From an uncultured Chloroflexota bacterium (lineage in GTDB: Bacteria > Chloroflexota > Anaerolineae > Anaerolineales > Anaerolineaceae), in assembly GCA_902786265.1 (NCBI GenBank), contig CADACE010000001.1:1-64000 (forward strand): a stretch of DNA of 64,000 nt. The letters run 5' to 3'. Position 1 is the stretch's first letter, and each line of letters starts with the position of its first letter. The position numbers and the translations under genes are program-made. Shown here piece by piece: positions 34,588 through 43,486 of this stretch. Under the pieces are notes generated by a model. The model made no database searches and was not told where the DNA came from. It was given only the letters and a program-made list of their open reading frames with translations.

Positions 34588-35154
34588 TCAGCTGTTGCCT
34601 TGCCCGGAAACATTCGCCGACGGATTCTTCATTTCCGGAAAGAACGGACTGAGTCCCTCATCCGATAAAATTCCCAAAGGATCCGGGATCATTCGCACAA
34701 CCCCATCGCCGCGATCATAGACCAGTTCCCGCGGTTCGCATTGGGTCCCGCCGGTCAGCGGTTCCAAAACCGGGATCCGGACTCCCCTCCAGTCAGCTGA
34801 CATTTGATGTTCCGCTGAGAAATCGGGATCAGACTCATCCGAAGTCTGAATTTCAGCAGATTTCTCCGCCAGATCCGGATCTGCCGCAATAACCGCTTCC
34901 TCTCCGGAAATTTCGATCACGCAGTCATTATTTTCCTCAGGGATCATCGCTTCCAGTTCATCGGAAATTTCCGATTCAATCACAGCGCCGGAAGCTTCCG
35001 GTCCCGAACTCATAGCCGCTGTCCGATGGAATTCATTTTCTGCCTTTTGATGCATACCGGCCCGTGTATTTCCAACAGCATTCACATTTTTCTTCGCAGG
35101 TCCGTTCATAGACTTCCGGACGATTCCCCGCATTATCGTTCTCATCATACTCAT
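34588..35154 (-). CDS. Hypothetical protein in phage cassette
   Basis: 188 residues, acidic overall after a basic start (MSMMRTIMRGIVRKSMN). A long Glu/Ser/Asp-rich middle looks disordered, and the end (VRIPVLEPLTGGTQCEPRELVYDRGDGVVRMIPDPLG) looks more structured. No family is recognised. It starts 3 bases after the holin-like gene, so it belongs to the same transcript. It could be a head decoration or scaffold protein, but nothing in the sequence proves it. Confidence 0.45.
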   Translation of the reverse strand: MSMMRTIMRGIVRKSMNGPAKKNVNAVGNTRAGMHQKAENEFHRTAAMSSGPEASGAVIESEISDELEAMIPEENNDCVIEISGEEAVIAADPDLAEKSAEIQTSDESDPDFSAEHQMSADWRGVRIPVLEPLTGGTQCEPRELVYDRGDGVVRMIPDPLGILSDEGLSPFFPEMKNPSANVSGQGNS

Positions 35155-35157
35155 GAT

Positions 35158-35376
35158 CTATTTCTCCCTTCCCTCAAAATCAGATTCCCGGCGGCCAAGG
35201 CCATCCTCCAAAGCCACGCCAAGAATATAGCTTGCGACCGTTCCGACAACACCGACCACAGACTCCTCCGGGATCGGAAAGTCGGGCCAGACAACAAAGA
35301 TTATCGAATAGACGATACCGACGACAGCAGCCCAAAACTTACGGCTTTTCAAAATGCTGTACCCAATATTTTTCAT
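35158..35376 (-). CDS. Holin-like small membrane protein
   Basis: About 72 residues from the ATG at 35376 (AAGGA upstream); the open frame extends further but without a ribosome site. A short basic start (MKNIGYSILKSRKFW) leads into one long or two short transmembrane helices (AAVVGIVYSIIFVVW and VVGVVGTVASYILGVALEDG) and a charged tail. That is the layout of phage phi LC3/class II holins. No endolysin gene is adjacent. Confidence 0.6.
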   Translation of the reverse strand: MKNIGYSILKSRKFWAAVVGIVYSIIFVVWPDFPIPEESVVGVVGTVASYILGVALEDGLGRRESDFEGREK

Positions 35377-35458
35377 CTCCACAATTTTCCTTCTTTGATC
35401 TTCCGAGCTGAGGAGCGGGAGCTGAGAAAACTCCGCACTCCTCAGCTTTTCCTCAGAA

Positions 35459-37408
35459 CTATTCACCCGTAACGTTAGATTTGTACAGCGGGCGGTGATC
35501 AGCAACCATAACATTCAAGAAGTGACGTGCCTTCACGCGGATCTCATCATTTGTGAACAAAGCACCGCTTGTCTGGTTGTCCGCGATATATATTTCCGGC
35601 ATAAGGCCGAAACGTTCCCCGATATAAATGGCAGGGGCAAGCGCCGGATCCGCCACCGCTGCCCAGTTATTGGTATCGGTAAACTCCGGGCAGGTGATCA
35701 CATCGCCAAACTGACCGCGCTGCAGGTTTTCACTGGTGAAATTTGCCTCATACACCAGGGACGGATACAGGATCCGCTGGGCTGTCAGACGCAGTGATCT
35801 GGGAACGACCAGGTATCGGGCATCTACCGCAAGTTTCGGAGCCGCGGCACCGGAAGCCACCAGCATATCCTGAGTCCAGATCGCGGAACTCGCGTTTTCC
35901 CATGACGCGGAAGTCAGCGCGGCAGAGCCGAGATTGTGATGATCCGCATGAAATACATTCTTTGAATCAGACATGACCGGTCCGACACCGGAATTTGCCG
36001 TAAATACAGACGCAACCAAAGCGGAGATCCGGCGCAGCCCGGCAGTCGCGAGTTTGAACGGGTACTGGCGCAGGCGTTTGGTATCATCACGCTCAAACAT
36101 TTCAATTGTCAGCGGCAGATACGCGCCGTATTTATTCCAGGATCCGACTTCCGGTGAATCCGTGACGGACAGCTGCTGATAAGAAGCGCCTTCATTTACT
36201 TCGGGGAGCAGGTTCAATTCACCGACCAGGATCCCCGTAACATCCTGAAGTGAATCAAAATGTTCAACCGTTACAATGTTCTCCCACCAGCGGTAACCGG
36301 AAGCTCCGAGCTCATCCCAGCGCTGCGCGATCAGTTTGTTCAGCGCATTTTTCAGAATTCCGGGAAGGTCCGCCGTTGTGGCAAACCGAGCCCGTTCCGC
36401 GTAATAACCGCCATGGAAATTCACATCTCCCGTCATCATGCAGTAAAGCTCACGGATACCGGTAAGCTTCGCGCAATGCACACCCCTCAGATTAACGGGA
36501 CGTTCTGCACCCAGCAAATCATGAACTGCCGCTGTCAGCTGGTCTTCTCCGCTGTACATTCCGGTAAAGCGGCCCTTCACACCGGAAACGCACTGAGAAG
36601 CTGTCAGCTGGGCACAAAGAAGCTTTCCGTCATCAACTGCCTGATTCAGTTCGGATGGATCAAAGGTTTTTCCGTTGAATTGCGCGCGGATCCGGTCACG
36701 AACCGGAACGGGCAAACCGGAATTGGAAAGCGTACTTTCCAGAAGCTGACGGCACATTTCCACACGCAGTTTGTGGGCACCGGCTGCTTCCTTTTGCAGT
36801 GAAAGGCAGCTTTCATTCTCATCCGGATCTGAACGCATATTCATCGAGCTGCGCATGCGGGCAGCTGCTTTGTGTTCGCGGATATTGTAAAGCGCGCGAA
36901 GCACCGCACCGCCGCGGGCAGGATCAACGACAAGATCGACGGAATAAATTTTGACAATTTCCGTAACTACAGAACCGTCGCAATTGAATCCAAGGTCAGC
37001 AGAGAAACCGATTTTTGTATCAGTCCCCTCCTGCGCAAGGACCTCCTGACAGGTCTCCCGCAGCAATTCGGCAGAAGGGCCAAAGGGTGTCAGACGGGCT
37101 TTGATTCCCTGCGCTTCCTCATCAAAAATCGGATCGGAGATCAGCCCCGCCACATCCCGCACGGAATGTCCGTCGGCTGAATCCAGCGGAAGATGATCAA
37201 TAAAACATTGAACACCATCAAACAGAGGAACCGCAGCACGCAGCACATCCGCGCTGAATTCCCAGCCATTCCCGACACCCGCCGTGATGCAGAGGATCTC
37301 AAAGCCGCCGCTTCCGGCGTCCGGGGTGCCTTCCATCGGAAAAGGCTGACGCTGTTCTTCCAGGGAGACCCTGGCTGACCGGTTATACGTTTTTTTCGTA
37401 TTTGACAT
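35459..37408 (-). CDS. Fused prohead protease and major capsid protein
   Basis: About 649 residues from the ATG at 37408 (AAAGGAG upstream). Residues about 20-180 read as an HK97-type (S78) prohead protease: VQCFIDHLP (His), KIGFSADL (Ser) and IYSVDLVVDPA (acidic partner) fit the His-Ser-acid triad. Residues about 330-649 read as a major head protein of the Mu gpT-like group (YGAYLPLTIEMFERDD, KNVFHADHHNLG, DARYLVVP, ITCPEFTDTNNWA). A 100-residue helical linker joins them and may act as a scaffold. In most phages these are two genes; the fusion implies self-processing during assembly. Confidence 0.8.
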   Translation of the reverse strand: MSNTKKTYNRSARVSLEEQRQPFPMEGTPDAGSGGFEILCITAGVGNGWEFSADVLRAAVPLFDGVQCFIDHLPLDSADGHSVRDVAGLISDPIFDEEAQGIKARLTPFGPSAELLRETCQEVLAQEGTDTKIGFSADLGFNCDGSVVTEIVKIYSVDLVVDPARGGAVLRALYNIREHKAAARMRSSMNMRSDPDENESCLSLQKEAAGAHKLRVEMCRQLLESTLSNSGLPVPVRDRIRAQFNGKTFDPSELNQAVDDGKLLCAQLTASQCVSGVKGRFTGMYSGEDQLTAAVHDLLGAERPVNLRGVHCAKLTGIRELYCMMTGDVNFHGGYYAERARFATTADLPGILKNALNKLIAQRWDELGASGYRWWENIVTVEHFDSLQDVTGILVGELNLLPEVNEGASYQQLSVTDSPEVGSWNKYGAYLPLTIEMFERDDTKRLRQYPFKLATAGLRRISALVASVFTANSGVGPVMSDSKNVFHADHHNLGSAALTSASWENASSAIWTQDMLVASGAAAPKLAVDARYLVVPRSLRLTAQRILYPSLVYEANFTSENLQRGQFGDVITCPEFTDTNNWAAVADPALAPAIYIGERFGLMPEIYIADNQTSGALFTNDEIRVKARHFLNVMVADHRPLYKSNVTGE

Positions 37409-37842
37409 AGTTAAACTCCTTTTATTTCTTTGCAATTCGTTTATTAGAATTGCTTTTCTATGAGTTTAAGTTGCCATTCCGGAAAAGTAAACCGGCAATG
37501 TTGTCCGTTGACAAATCGAAAAAAATGTGGTAGGGAATTAGAACAACGTATAAAAGAAACGTTTTTTCAGCAGACAGAAGAATAACCGATATTTCCCAAA
37601 CAGGTAAAATTGCGCTGAAGTGCTTGAAGAAAGTGAGTGCTCTGAAATAATTTAAAAGCCTTCATAAAGGAGTGCTGCTTCGCAGCCGTGAAGTCTTTCC
37701 TCCTCCCGATGGTCTTATGCTGATCTGGCAGGAACGCTTTCTTTGCATATATTTTCCCGCATGATCAAACGTTACCTCATCATTAAATGGAAAACCGGGA
37801 ATTCATCCCGGTTTCCGTCGTTTATTTCAGAAGGATTTGATT
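37409..37842. other. Intergenic region before the phage-like cassette
   Basis: No gene is seen. An inverted repeat GCAATTC...GAATTGC (37432-37453) lies just upstream of the capsid gene and could be an operator. Near 37660-37690 is a short partial copy of the GC-rich repeat found at 2.5 kb (GGAGTGCTGCTTCGCAGC). Confidence 0.5.
37792..37814 (-). terminator. Terminator of the secreted repeat protein gene
   Basis: AAACCGGGA (37792-37800) pairs with TCCCGGTTT (37806-37814). On the minus strand the stem is followed by TTCCATTT. It lies about 30 bases past the stop at 37843. Confidence 0.65.
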
Positions 37843-39252
37843 TTAGTTTGTTGAATTATTATAGAAATAGTTATAGGAGTAGAATCCGCAGGGTCCCATA
37901 TCGCTGATCCAGATCGCGATCGGATTAACATTTCTCATCTCTGCCGGGATCGCGAAAGTCAGTGTCTGCGGAGCACCGCTGCCGGTCTCAAATGTACCAA
38001 CCTGTGTACCGTTAAAGGCTGATGTCACATATCCGGTGATCCGGTGATCGCCGGGTTTGTGTTTATCATCCCCGGGCTTGTGGAAATCCGGTGCATCCGG
38101 ATTGATCGGTTCAAGAACATAGAATACTTCATCGCCGATCGTGACCGGTTCATGCGGATACAAAACCTCAACAGGTTCCTGGTGATGCGGTTTGCCATAT
38201 ACCGGCTCACGAACAGGAACCCAGGTAGATACGTAAGTTCCCATGGAAACACTGAAGGTACTGTCAGCCGGGAAATTTGTTGTGACGAAGGTCACAGATT
38301 CATTTCTGACAACACCGGTGATCGTAACATAAGGGATAACGCTGAAATCACAAACAAGCGGATCATTGTTTTCCGGCATTGTTTCTTCAGCCTGTTTTTC
38401 CCCAGCAGGTTCTTCCTTTATGGTTTCTTCGTTCACCAGTTCGATTTTGGTAGTATCCTCAGCTTCAGGTTCTTCTTTTGCGGGTTCTTCCGCGGCAGGT
38501 TCTTCGCTCTTGGCCTCTTCGTTCACCAGCTCGATTTTGGAAGTATCCTCAGCCGCAGGTTCCTCTTTTGCGGGTTCTTCCGCAGCAGGTTCTTCGCTCT
38601 TGGTCTCTTCATTCACCAGCTCGATTTTGGAAGTATCCTCAGCCGCAGGTTCCTCTTTTGCGGGTTCTTCCGCGGCAGGTTCTTCGCTCTTGGTTTCTTC
38701 ATTCACCAGCTCGATTTTGGAAGTATCCTCAGCCGCAGGTTCTTCTTTTGCGGGTTCTTCCGCAGCAGGTTCTTCGTTCACCGGCTCGGTTTTGGAGGTA
38801 TCTTCAGCCGCGGGTTCTTCCTTCTCAGGGTCCTCTTTTGCGGGTTCTTCCGCAGCGGGTTCTTCAATAACCGGTTCTTCAACTGTTTCCTCAGGAATAT
38901 TCACAAAACTCCCGGGAATAACTCCGCCATGTTCATCCTCTAATTTGAGTTCAATTGTTTTTTCACCATGAAATTTTGCAGGGATTTTAACAGTAATGCT
39001 CAATTTTCCGCCTGAATTACTATTGAATTTTGCGACTGCGGTAAAATCTTCCGGAGCTTCAGAGGATGCCATATATACAATATAGGATGTGGCGGCAGGG
39101 AAATCTTTTGTGATCAGAACTACTTTTACATCTGTTTCAACGCTGGACACTTTAATTGCCGGCCTGGCCGCGTCCTGAGCCATAACATTTCCGAAAACCG
39201 ACATCAGGATAACAAACAGACTTATAATCAGAATCGTTTTATATTTTTTCAT
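37843..39252 (-). CDS. Secreted two-domain protein with acidic 30-residue repeats
   Basis: About 469 residues from the ATG at 39252 (GGAGGATATGAT upstream). A Sec signal ([20 protein letters not shown], ending VMAQ) is followed by a beta domain (about 30-120). Then comes a Glu/Pro/Ala-rich region of near-identical 30-residue repeats built from [12 protein letters not shown] and [11 protein letters not shown]. The C-terminal beta domain contains [45 protein letters not shown] and YSYNYFYNN. This C-terminal pattern is one I associate with exported proteins of Anaerolineae. It is probably a surface spacer or adhesin; the acidic repeats would form an extended rod. No sorting signal is visible. 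Confidence 0.75.
   Translation of the reverse strand: MKKYKTILIISLFVILMSVFGNVMAQDAARPAIKVSSVETDVKVVLITKDFPAATSYIVYMASSEAPEDFTAVAKFNSNSGGKLSITVKIPAKFHGEKTIELKLEDEHGGVIPGSFVNIPEETVEEPVIEEPAAEEPAKEDPEKEEPAAEDTSKTEPVNEEPAAEEPAKEEPAAEDTSKIELVNEETKSEEPAAEEPAKEEPAAEDTSKIELVNEETKSEEPAAEEPAKEEPAAEDTSKIELVNEEAKSEEPAAEEPAKEEPEAEDTTKIELVNEETIKEEPAGEKQAEETMPENNDPLVCDFSVIPYVTITGVVRNESVTFVTTNFPADSTFSVSMGTYVSTWVPVREPVYGKPHHQEPVEVLYPHEPVTIGDEVFYVLEPINPDAPDFHKPGDDKHKPGDHRITGYVTSAFNGTQVGTFETGSGAPQTLTFAIPAEMRNVNPIAIWISDMGPCGFYSYNYFYNNSTN
38431..38790. repeat. 90-bp tandem repeats in the secreted protein gene
   Basis: Phase markers at 38431, 38521, 38611 and 38701 give an exact 90-bp period (30 codons). Copies are very similar; a shortened unit follows at about 38776. 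Such arrays change copy number by slippage. Confidence 0.85.
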
Positions 39253-39340
39253 ATCATATCCTCCTAAATACGCCGGTTTAGAATCGGCCGTATACATTCA
39301 TCCTGATAAGTAGCAAGATTTAAGCCAAAAATCAAACATA

Positions 39341-39370
39341 AAAAAAAGCCGACCGGAGAACCGATCGGCT
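39341..39370 (-). terminator. Rho-independent terminator after rplL
   Basis: AGCCGACCGG and CCGATCGGCT (39347-39356, 39361-39370) form a 10-bp stem with a tetraloop; the minus strand continues TTTTTTT. It ends the rplJL transcript. Confidence 0.9.
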
Positions 39371-39391
39371 GAATTTCGCAAGCGAAATAAA

Positions 39392-39778
39392 TTAGGCAAC
39401 ACCCTTGACTTCGACTTTGGCGCCGGCAGCTTCGAGTTTGGCTTTCGCGTCATCAGCAGCTTCTTTGGCAACGCCGGAGAGAATCTTGGTACCAGCGGTT
39501 TCAGCCATCTGTTTGGCTTCCACGAGGCCGGCGGAGGTCAGTGCGCGGATAACTTTAATGGTGTCGATCTTCTTGGCACCGGCATCCTGGAGGATGACGT
39601 CAAATTCAGTCGGCTGGGCAGCGGCAGCAGCATTCGGATCAGCAACAGGACCCGCAGCAACAGCAACCGGAGCGGCGGCGGAAACGCCCCACTTTTCTTC
39701 CAAAGCCTTGACGAGGTCAGCGGCTTCCAACACGCTCAGAGCGCTCAAATCTTCAACAAGTTTAGCAATATCTGCCAT
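39392..39778 (-). CDS. 50S ribosomal protein L7/L12
   Basis: 128 residues, normal length. The N-terminal dimerisation domain ([30 protein letters not shown]), an Ala/Gly/Pro hinge (about 37-57) and the C-terminal factor-binding domain ([34 protein letters not shown]) are all present. It forms the mobile ribosomal stalk that recruits GTPase translation factors. AGGAG precedes the ATG. It directly follows rplJ; rpoB, which normally comes next, is absent. Confidence 0.98.
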   Translation of the reverse strand: MADIAKLVEDLSALSVLEAADLVKALEEKWGVSAAAPVAVAAGPVADPNAAAAAQPTEFDVILQDAGAKKIDTIKVIRALTSAGLVEAKQMAETAGTKILSGVAKEAADDAKAKLEAAGAKVEVKGVA

Positions 39779-39855
39779 TATAAACTCCTAAATAGTATAT
39801 TTTTAAATTAGATTTTGTTTCCGGGTGCATCCCCGGCGAAAAATGCTGAAAAAAA

Positions 39856-40386
39856 TTAATCTTCAGCAGGTGCATTCTGTTTGTCAACGTTCGCCTGAAG
39901 AACAGCAGCAAGGCTGCGGCCAGGTTCGTTGATTGTACGGACGAGCTGGGATGCAGGAGCCATAATGGTTCCGAGCAGTTTCGCACGCATTTCCGGAAGA
40001 GACGGCAGGGTACCGAGTTTTGCGACTTCAGCATCGCTGAGCAGCCCTTTATCAAGGTAACCATACTTGATCTTCATTCCATAATCTTTTACAAAGCTGT
40101 TGACAGCTTTCGCCACAGCAGCAGCATCAGTGAACGCATAGTTGACCAGTGTCGTTCCGGTCAGTTCTTCACCGGCGGGGTAATCCTTATCAGCAAGAGT
40201 CTTGGTTAACAGTGTGTTTTTCGCGACATGCGCTTCACCGCCAGCCTCACGGACCTTGTTGCGGATCGCATCGATGGTCGGCATGTTCATCTTTTCATAG
40301 GTGAGCATGAACATGGCCTGGCTTTTGTCCAGCCATTCGCCATATTGTTCCATCATTTTTGATTTCTCATCTTTTGTAAAGGCCAA
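39856..40386 (-). CDS. 50S ribosomal protein L10
   Basis: 176 residues. MAFTKDEKSKMMEQYGEWLDKSQAMFMLTYEKM is the usual L10 N-terminus, with VREAGGEAHVAKNTLL following. The C-terminal helix that carries L7/L12 dimers ends RSLAAVLQANVDKQ. The start codon is TTG, with GGAGG 9 bases upstream. The gene stands without rplK and rplA upstream. Expression is likely set by the L10 leader at 40403-40560, where the L10-L7/L12 complex binds its own mRNA. Confidence 0.97.
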   Translation of the reverse strand: MAFTKDEKSKMMEQYGEWLDKSQAMFMLTYEKMNMPTIDAIRNKVREAGGEAHVAKNTLLTKTLADKDYPAGEELTGTTLVNYAFTDAAAVAKAVNSFVKDYGMKIKYGYLDKGLLSDAEVAKLGTLPSLPEMRAKLLGTIMAPASQLVRTINEPGRSLAAVLQANVDKQNAPAED

Positions 40387-40402
40387 TGTATTTATCCTCC
40401 TT

Positions 40403-40560
40403 CCCGTTAAAAATAAAAAATCTTTGCCGCCGGATGCACAGACAAAGACAAAAAGATCAAAACTTTGGTTTGACTTCTCTTCATTCGCCTCGGCAGGATA
40501 TTAAGCCTTTCGGCACCGGCTGTCATCAGTGAATCGCGGGCGTTAATGCCCTATCAATTT
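40403..40560 (-). ncRNA. Ribosomal protein L10 leader
   Basis: The minus-strand leader contains GACAGCCGGTGCCGAAAGG, then CTTAATATCCTGCCGAGG. These match the conserved L10-binding, kink-turn-like part of r-protein L10 leaders. It lies between the promoter near 40570 and rplJ and should mediate autogenous repression. Confidence 0.85.
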
Positions 40561-40569
40561 ACCGCAACA

Positions 40570-40598
40570 ATAATACCACGGATTCTTAAAATTTTCAG
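40570..40598 (-). promoter_or_regulatory. Probable promoter of the rplJL operon
   Basis: Minus strand: CTGAAA (40593-40598), a 17-base spacer, then TATTAT (40570-40575). The start would fall just ahead of the L10 leader. Confidence 0.5.
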
Positions 40599-40746
40599 AA
40601 AAAATATGATTTTTCATAAAAAACATGACATCGAAAGCCCGCGGATCCTTTTCTCCCCGATCCGGCTGCCGCCATGCCATAAAGGTTCCGGTCAGCTATA
40701 AAAAATCAGACCGCATTTGATGATTCATGCGGTCTGAACAGTCTCA

Positions 40747-41355
40747 TCAGCGTTTAAAAATCGTGATAACTCCGGTTTCCAGTGTCTGCTGGGAAGAGAA
40801 CTGGAATAATCCTTTGCAGAATTCGCCGGGTTCAGCGGGTTCGTAAACGACATTCTCCATTGAAAAATTACTGAATGATGCGGCAGAGGTATCAATAGAC
40901 AATTCCCAATTAATGAGAACCGGTTTTACTCTGAAAACCAGGAGTATATCCGCCATGCGCATAGGCGGTAAATTATCCCAGTTATAATAATTTCCCGATC
41001 CGTAATAATCTGTAAAGGTGATCAATTCCGGAGTATAAGTAACGGAACGATCCCGCACATAACCGGTCAGCCTGAAACAGTTCTTCGTTAAACCCTGTAT
41101 TGAGGAATGTGTCATATTACGCATCTGAATGCGAACCTGCAGCATGCGTTCATCCGGACCCGCGGTCGCGTGGACCTGTGTCGTATTGGAAATCATGCTG
41201 CTGGTGCCGGGAATATCCGGAAAAGCGAGTTCAAATATGTCGCCGCACATGTAATATGTTCTGTGATCTACAGGAATCGGGGCATCCGCTTCCGCCGCAG
41301 CGGCAGCAGTTATGAACAGAATCAACAGAATAACCAGACCCAATGTTTTCTTCAT
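40747..41355 (-). CDS. Exported protein, DUF4352-like beta sandwich (sixth gene of secreted operon)
   Basis: About 202 residues from the ATG at 41355 (AAAGGG upstream). Signal peptide MKKTLGLVILLILFITAAAAA. The mature part has the rhythm of telokin-like DUF4352 domains: RMLQVRIQMRNMTHSSIQGLTKNCFRLTG, then MADILLVFRVKPVLINWELSID. No anchor or catalytic motif is seen. It resembles the products at 41367 and 42936 in layout. The frame overlaps the preceding gene by 4 bases at its earliest ATG, so translation is coupled. Confidence 0.6.
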   Translation of the reverse strand: MKKTLGLVILLILFITAAAAAEADAPIPVDHRTYYMCGDIFELAFPDIPGTSSMISNTTQVHATAGPDERMLQVRIQMRNMTHSSIQGLTKNCFRLTGYVRDRSVTYTPELITFTDYYGSGNYYNWDNLPPMRMADILLVFRVKPVLINWELSIDTSAASFSNFSMENVVYEPAEPGEFCKGLFQFSSQQTLETGVITIFKR

Positions 41356-41366
41356 ATCATACCCTT

Positions 41367-41945
41367 TCACTGAACGATAACCTTCGGCATACGGAATTGA
41401 ACGGTTTCACCCGGATTTTCACCAAGCATGTGGGGAGAAAAGCTCACGATCCAATCGTCTAACTCCTGAAAAACCGAAAAAACGAGCAAGGTCTGCAGGG
41501 TTTCGCCCGGAGCGATAGGGGAATAAAAAGCTTTCCACGAAAAACCTGACGCAGCTTTGGCACTCATCAGATAATCCAGTTTGTATGTACCGAAAATCTG
41601 ATTCCGAAATATTTCCTGGATTTGGAAGGAATCGGGTGATATCCAGCCGACCGTTTCTTCACTGTTATTGGTTATACCGACACGCATCATCAAATATTTC
41701 AGGTCTTTGCTTGCGATCATTGCCTGAAAGGATTTAGAAAAAACCGGCTGATACAAGATCCGGAAAGAATAATTTCCGCATTCGATAACCTCTCCGACGT
41801 TCAAAACCGGAGGGTAATCACCTTCTTCCGGAAATGAATACAATTCACTGGGAACCACATCAAATCCCGACGCACAGACAAGCCCGGAAAAGAGAAAACA
41901 GACAATGAACAGAAGAATTACGGAAAGATATTTTTTCATATTCAT
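41367..41945 (-). CDS. Exported protein, DUF4352-like beta sandwich (fifth gene of secreted operon)
   Basis: 192 residues with signal peptide (MNMKKYLSVILLFIVCFLF, ending CASG). The domain after residue about 45 shows the DUF4352-like pattern: LKYLMMRVGITNNSEETVGWISPDSFQIQ and APGETLQTLLVFSVFQELDDWIVSFSP. These domains are usually extracellular, binding or structural. It overlaps the gene before it by 4 bases and the gene after it by 4 bases. Confidence 0.6.
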   Translation of the reverse strand: MNMKKYLSVILLFIVCFLFSGLVCASGFDVVPSELYSFPEEGDYPPVLNVGEVIECGNYSFRILYQPVFSKSFQAMIASKDLKYLMMRVGITNNSEETVGWISPDSFQIQEIFRNQIFGTYKLDYLMSAKAASGFSWKAFYSPIAPGETLQTLLVFSVFQELDDWIVSFSPHMLGENPGETVQFRMPKVIVQ

Positions 41946-42919
41946 AACACCTCGTTTAACCCGGTGCCGAAAATATACAGGTCGCCAATTGAACAGGTAA
42001 CGGTCATTCCGCCTTCATTCAGGATCGGACCGTAACTCCATGAAACTCTGTCCGGCACAGGCTGCCCCGCGGCATTGCTGGTCGTAATATTATCGCGAAA
42101 GGTAACAACATTTTTGCCATTGATGTAAATATCGGAAATACCATTTTCACGGATAACCTCAACACGATAAGCTTTCACGGAAGGAGAAGCTGCCATCCGG
42201 TATTTTCCGGTAATGGATTCAAGATCCTGTAAGAACTGTGTTTCAAGGTTGTAATTCGAATATGCGGAGGAGCCTATAGAAGAAGAAGCGATGTCTTCCG
42301 GATCAAATGCAAATTCCGAAGGATCTATTTCCTTCAGCAGTTCCAGATCATGTTTGATCGTATTCTGGGAATAAGTAGCATGTCTCGTGCCGCCGTAAGA
42401 ATTCACAGCCCGATAAACACCGGATTGCGGATCAATGATTATGCCTTTGCTTTCCTTATATCCGACCAGCAAAGAATCTGAATAATAAACATAACAGGAA
42501 CCGGAATTATCAGGATAATTATCGTAGACAAATAATGTCGCATACAAATAAAAATCACGAGAAAAACCGCGGCTCTCACCGACATCCTTGCCATGCATCA
42601 GTTTTTTTGCAGCCGGTGTATCGGAATAGATCATCTGACTGAATGTTTTCCCGTCATCCCAGCGGCCGAGCAGCTTCCATGTGTCTTTTTTCCACAGCTC
42701 ATGAGGGAAATAAGACAGGTCGATCTGATCAAAGAAAAGAACATCCGGAGAAAAACGGTAATATGTCGCGGGAGCATATTGATTCATCGTATCGATGATT
42801 TTTACCTGCGGAAAACGCCGGTTCAGCGGAATTACTTCTTCAGCTTCCTGCGCGAAAGCAGCAACAGCAGAGCAAAACACCAGAATTATACAGAATAATA
42901 ATGGAAATATTTTTTTCAT
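41942..42919 (-). CDS. Exported LamG-like protein (fourth gene of secreted operon)
   Basis: About 325 residues with a signal peptide (MKKIFPLLFCIILVFCSAVAAFAQ). The C-terminal part contains VEVIRENGISDIYINGKNVVTFRDN followed by a strand and VTCSIGDLYIFG. This phrasing matches the last strands of concanavalin/LamG-like jelly rolls that bind glycans or act as 3-keto-disaccharide hydrolase-like folds. The products at 43487 and 44217 end in the same way. The substrate is not known. Confidence 0.6.
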   Translation of the reverse strand: MKKIFPLLFCIILVFCSAVAAFAQEAEEVIPLNRRFPQVKIIDTMNQYAPATYYRFSPDVLFFDQIDLSYFPHELWKKDTWKLLGRWDDGKTFSQMIYSDTPAAKKLMHGKDVGESRGFSRDFYLYATLFVYDNYPDNSGSCYVYYSDSLLVGYKESKGIIIDPQSGVYRAVNSYGGTRHATYSQNTIKHDLELLKEIDPSEFAFDPEDIASSSIGSSAYSNYNLETQFLQDLESITGKYRMAASPSVKAYRVEVIRENGISDIYINGKNVVTFRDNITTSNAAGQPVPDRVSWSYGPILNEGGMTVTCSIGDLYIFGTGLNEVL

Positions 42920-42935
42920 AAGCAATTTCTTTCAT

Positions 42936-43466
42936 TTACTGAAAAACAAGAGGGACAGATACTTCGCAGTACGGAACATTTGAACCGCGTTCCGCAGGCC
43001 GGAAGACAAAAGTCCAGCCCTGCGTGTCATAAGAATCGACCTCAAAAATGATACTGGTATACCGAAGGTCGGCAAATTCGTATGGCTCCGCGAATGTAAA
43101 CCAGCTGTTTTTCATATTTGCCATCATGGTTATGGCATAATCCAACGGATAAACCGTTTCGACGCCATCCGCGTTCGTGTATTTCAGTGAAAAACTGCTG
43201 CGATCGAGGCCGTTCCATGATTCTTCAAGCAGGAACAGGATCTCTGCCTTAAACTCAATAAAATATTTATTTGTAAATCTCATACTCGCGGATTTACCGA
43301 TCGTCGGCCGCACGGGTATTTCAATAAAGATATCATTTTTACAGCTGTAAACATCAGGATGCGGATCGGTCAAAAGGATGGGATCAACATATTCATCCGC
43401 CGAACAGGCAATAGCAGCACTCAGAAGAACAAACAAACACAGCAGAATATAAAAAGTTTTCTTCAT
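42936..43466 (-). CDS. Exported protein, DUF4352-like (third gene of secreted operon)
   Basis: About 176 residues from the ATG at 43466 (GAGGA upstream). Signal peptide MKKTFYILLCLFVLLSAAIACSA; a Cys near the cleavage site (AIAC) could make it a lipoprotein, though the box is imperfect. The mature part, FIEFKAEILFLLEESWNGLDRSSFSLKYT and YTSIIFEVDSYDTQGWTFVF, parallels the other two DUF4352-like products. It lies head to tail between two LamG-like genes. Confidence 0.55.
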   Translation of the reverse strand: MKKTFYILLCLFVLLSAAIACSADEYVDPILLTDPHPDVYSCKNDIFIEIPVRPTIGKSASMRFTNKYFIEFKAEILFLLEESWNGLDRSSFSLKYTNADGVETVYPLDYAITMMANMKNSWFTFAEPYEFADLRYTSIIFEVDSYDTQGWTFVFRPAERGSNVPYCEVSVPLVFQ

Positions 43467-43486
43467 GAAGTCAGTCCTCATTCTCA

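Larger units (their letters stand above)
31461..37408 (-). mobile_element. Phage structural cassette / prophage remnant
   Basis: Six same-strand genes encode a protease-capsid fusion, a holin-like protein, two small unknowns, a tail-fibre-like protein and a connector-like protein, closed by a strong terminator. Terminase, portal, tape measure, tail sheath, integrase, lysin and regulators are absent. I saw no att-like flanking repeats. It is either a decayed prophage or a retained particle-forming cassette. Confidence 0.75.
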
